Made by a program: the position numbers and the translations under genes. From Bacteroidales bacterium UBA1179 (GTDB taxonomy: Bacteria > Bacteroidota > Bacteroidia > Bacteroidales > Bacteroidaceae), in assembly GCA_002309915.1 (NCBI GenBank), contig DBYT01000046.1, positions 1,517 through 9,178 on the forward strand: a DNA stretch of 7,662 nt, written 5' to 3'. A model generated the notes under the pieces. It did not search any database, was not told the DNA's origin, and was given only the letters and a program-made list of their open reading frames with translations. This document shows, in pieces, positions 6,539-7,662 of this stretch (position 1 is its first letter; every line of letters starts with the position of its first letter).

Positions 6539-7662
6539 ATGCGATTCAGTCTGTATACATCCACGGTGAGCCACCTCACACCCGGGCAGGTTATCTTTCA
6601 GGTAATAAGAAAGATATACCATCCCAGGTACATAAAGAAAGAGGCTTCGGACGTCCTTGCTGAAGGCCTGCTGACACCCCCTGTGGCAAAGCCGGTCTCA
6701 ACCGACGGAACCACATTCACGTTCCTGAACCTGAAAGCCGGTTTCAATGGCTGGGATGACACATCGAACGGTCTACTCTGGACGTACAACCTCAATTACA
6801 TGGACTTTCTCAACCAGCCGGGCATCGGCACGGATGAGTGCATAGCCTGGATTGACCGTTTCATTGAGGAAACGGGGTGTGGAAGTATCGGACTCCAACC
6901 CTATCCTACCGCTTTGAGGATAATCAACTGGATCAAGTTCCTCCGTGAGCACAGCGAGTATGCCGCCAAGGAGAGGCTGGATTCGTTATACTCACAGCTG
7001 TATCTGCTCTCCAGGTCAATTGAGAGGCATCTGGCCGGCAATCACATACTTGAAGACGCTTATGCGCTTACAATAGGTTCCGTTTATTTCAAAGACAGCC
7101 GGTTAACCAGGAAAGCTGTCCGTTTACTGAAAAGGGAACTGGACAGACAGATACTTCCCGACGGCGCTCATTTTGAGCAGTCGCCCATGTATCACTGCAT
7201 CATGCTGGACAGGTTGCTTGACTGCATCAACTATACCCATGGCTGCCTGCCCGACTCATTCGACAGGTTCATGAGAGATAAGGCAGCCCTGATGACCGGA
7301 CACCTGCGCAGCATTGTCTGGAAAGACGGCAGCATACCTTTGTTGAATGACTCCGCATACGGAATCGCACCTTCGGCATCCCAGATTATCGACTATGCCG
7401 GAAGACTGGGTATAGAGAGTGACAGGACCGCAATGGCACAATGCGGTTACCGTAAGATGGAAACCCCAAGACTGGAGGTTATAGCCGACATAGGCAACAT
7501 CACCGCATCATATCAGCCGGGACACACTCATGCCGACACATTCAGTTATGAGATGCGCCTGGACGGTGCTCCTTTCATAATTGACACCGGCATATCCACC
7601 TATAACAAGAACGAACGCCGCCAGTACGAACGGAGCACCATAGCCCACAACACCGTTACGGT
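6539..7662 (+). CDS. Heparinase II/III-family (polysaccharide-lyase fold) protein; 3' end outside the window
   Basis: An open frame runs from the ATG at 6539 to the right edge: 374 codons plus two bases, with no stop. Family landmarks appear in order: LYTSTVSHLTPGQVIFQVIRK at about 5-25, WTYNLNYMDFL at 81-91, PYPTALRIINWIKFL at 121-135, GNHILEDAYAL at 167-177, the block QILPDGAHFEQSPMYH at 204-219, KDGSIPLLNDSAYG at 262-275, QPGHTHADTFSYE at 326-338, and RSTIAHNTVT at the edge. The first part is the alpha/alpha toroid and the part from about 310 begins the C-terminal beta-sandwich. His329, His331 and Asp333 fall in the conserved histidine loop. The protein has no signal peptide and looks cytosolic, as do many members found in EPS and O-antigen loci. 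Lyases of this fold cleave uronic-acid polymers by beta-elimination, but the activity of locus-encoded members is mostly untested. It is divergent from wecC. Perhaps 150-250 residues are missing. Confidence 0.88.
   Translation, partial: MRFSLYTSTVSHLTPGQVIFQVIRKIYHPRYIKKEASDVLAEGLLTPPVAKPVSTDGTTFTFLNLKAGFNGWDDTSNGLLWTYNLNYMDFLNQPGIGTDECIAWIDRFIEETGCGSIGLQPYPTALRIINWIKFLREHSEYAAKERLDSLYSQLYLLSRSIERHLAGNHILEDAYALTIGSVYFKDSRLTRKAVRLLKRELDRQILPDGAHFEQSPMYHCIMLDRLLDCINYTHGCLPDSFDRFMRDKAALMTGHLRSIVWKDGSIPLLNDSAYGIAPSASQIIDYAGRLGIESDRTAMAQCGYRKMETPRLEVIADIGNITASYQPGHTHADTFSYEMRLDGAPFIIDTGISTYNKNERRQYERSTIAHNTVT

Noticed and set aside
6171..6569. 132-codon open frame on the plus strand
   Set aside because: It is antisense to the start of wecC and overlaps the heparinase-like gene in another frame. 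Its translation has no recognisable domain, whereas both overlapping genes are strongly supported.

Overview
The window looks like chromosomal DNA from a member of the Bacteroidales (Bacteroides/Prevotella-type). Three things suggest this. There are four perfect matches to the Bacteroidetes -7 promoter consensus TAnnTTTG in the gaps between genes. Start codons generally lack a Shine-Dalgarno sequence. Several proteins match family variants typical of this phylum. The genus cannot be fixed from the sequence alone. Gene density is high: the largest gap is about 104 bases, and no tRNA, rRNA, CRISPR array or insertion sequence was seen.

Layout: (1) Bases 1-760 (+) hold the C-terminal end of a probable Kef/CPA2-type cation:proton antiporter with its cytosolic universal-stress-like tail; it enters from outside the window. 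(2) Bases 786-1772 (-) encode a polytopic acyltransferase-3 protein, convergent with the antiporter and visibly richer in A+T than its neighbours. (3) Bases 1827-2747 (-) encode a secreted CE1-type esterase, with its own promoter box upstream and a strong intrinsic terminator downstream. The terminator's T-tract touches the acyltransferase start codon. (4) Bases 2833-6434 (-) form a tight three-gene operon transcribed wecC, then wecB, then a WbuB-like GT4 glycosyltransferase, with gaps of 6 nt and -4 nt (ATGA overlap). (5) Bases 6539-7662 (+) hold a divergently transcribed heparinase II/III-family protein that runs off the right edge.

How the genes fit together: WecB converts UDP-GlcNAc to UDP-ManNAc, and WecC oxidises this to UDP-ManNAcA. 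The glycosyltransferase probably adds a sugar to a lipid-linked glycan at the inner membrane. This is the nucleotide-sugar and transfer part of a surface polysaccharide (capsule, EPS or O-antigen) locus. The heparinase II/III-like protein belongs to a fold that cleaves uronic-acid polymers, and it lies back-to-back with the enzymes that make a uronic-acid donor. That makes it a plausible processing or editing enzyme for the same polymer. The acyltransferase and the secreted esterase could add and remove acyl groups, but they appear to be separate transcription units and the link is only inferred.

No wholly new system is evident. The points most worth a second look are the uronate-maker/uronate-lyase pairing across a divergent promoter, and the promoter-terminator-start-codon arrangement between the esterase and the acyltransferase.
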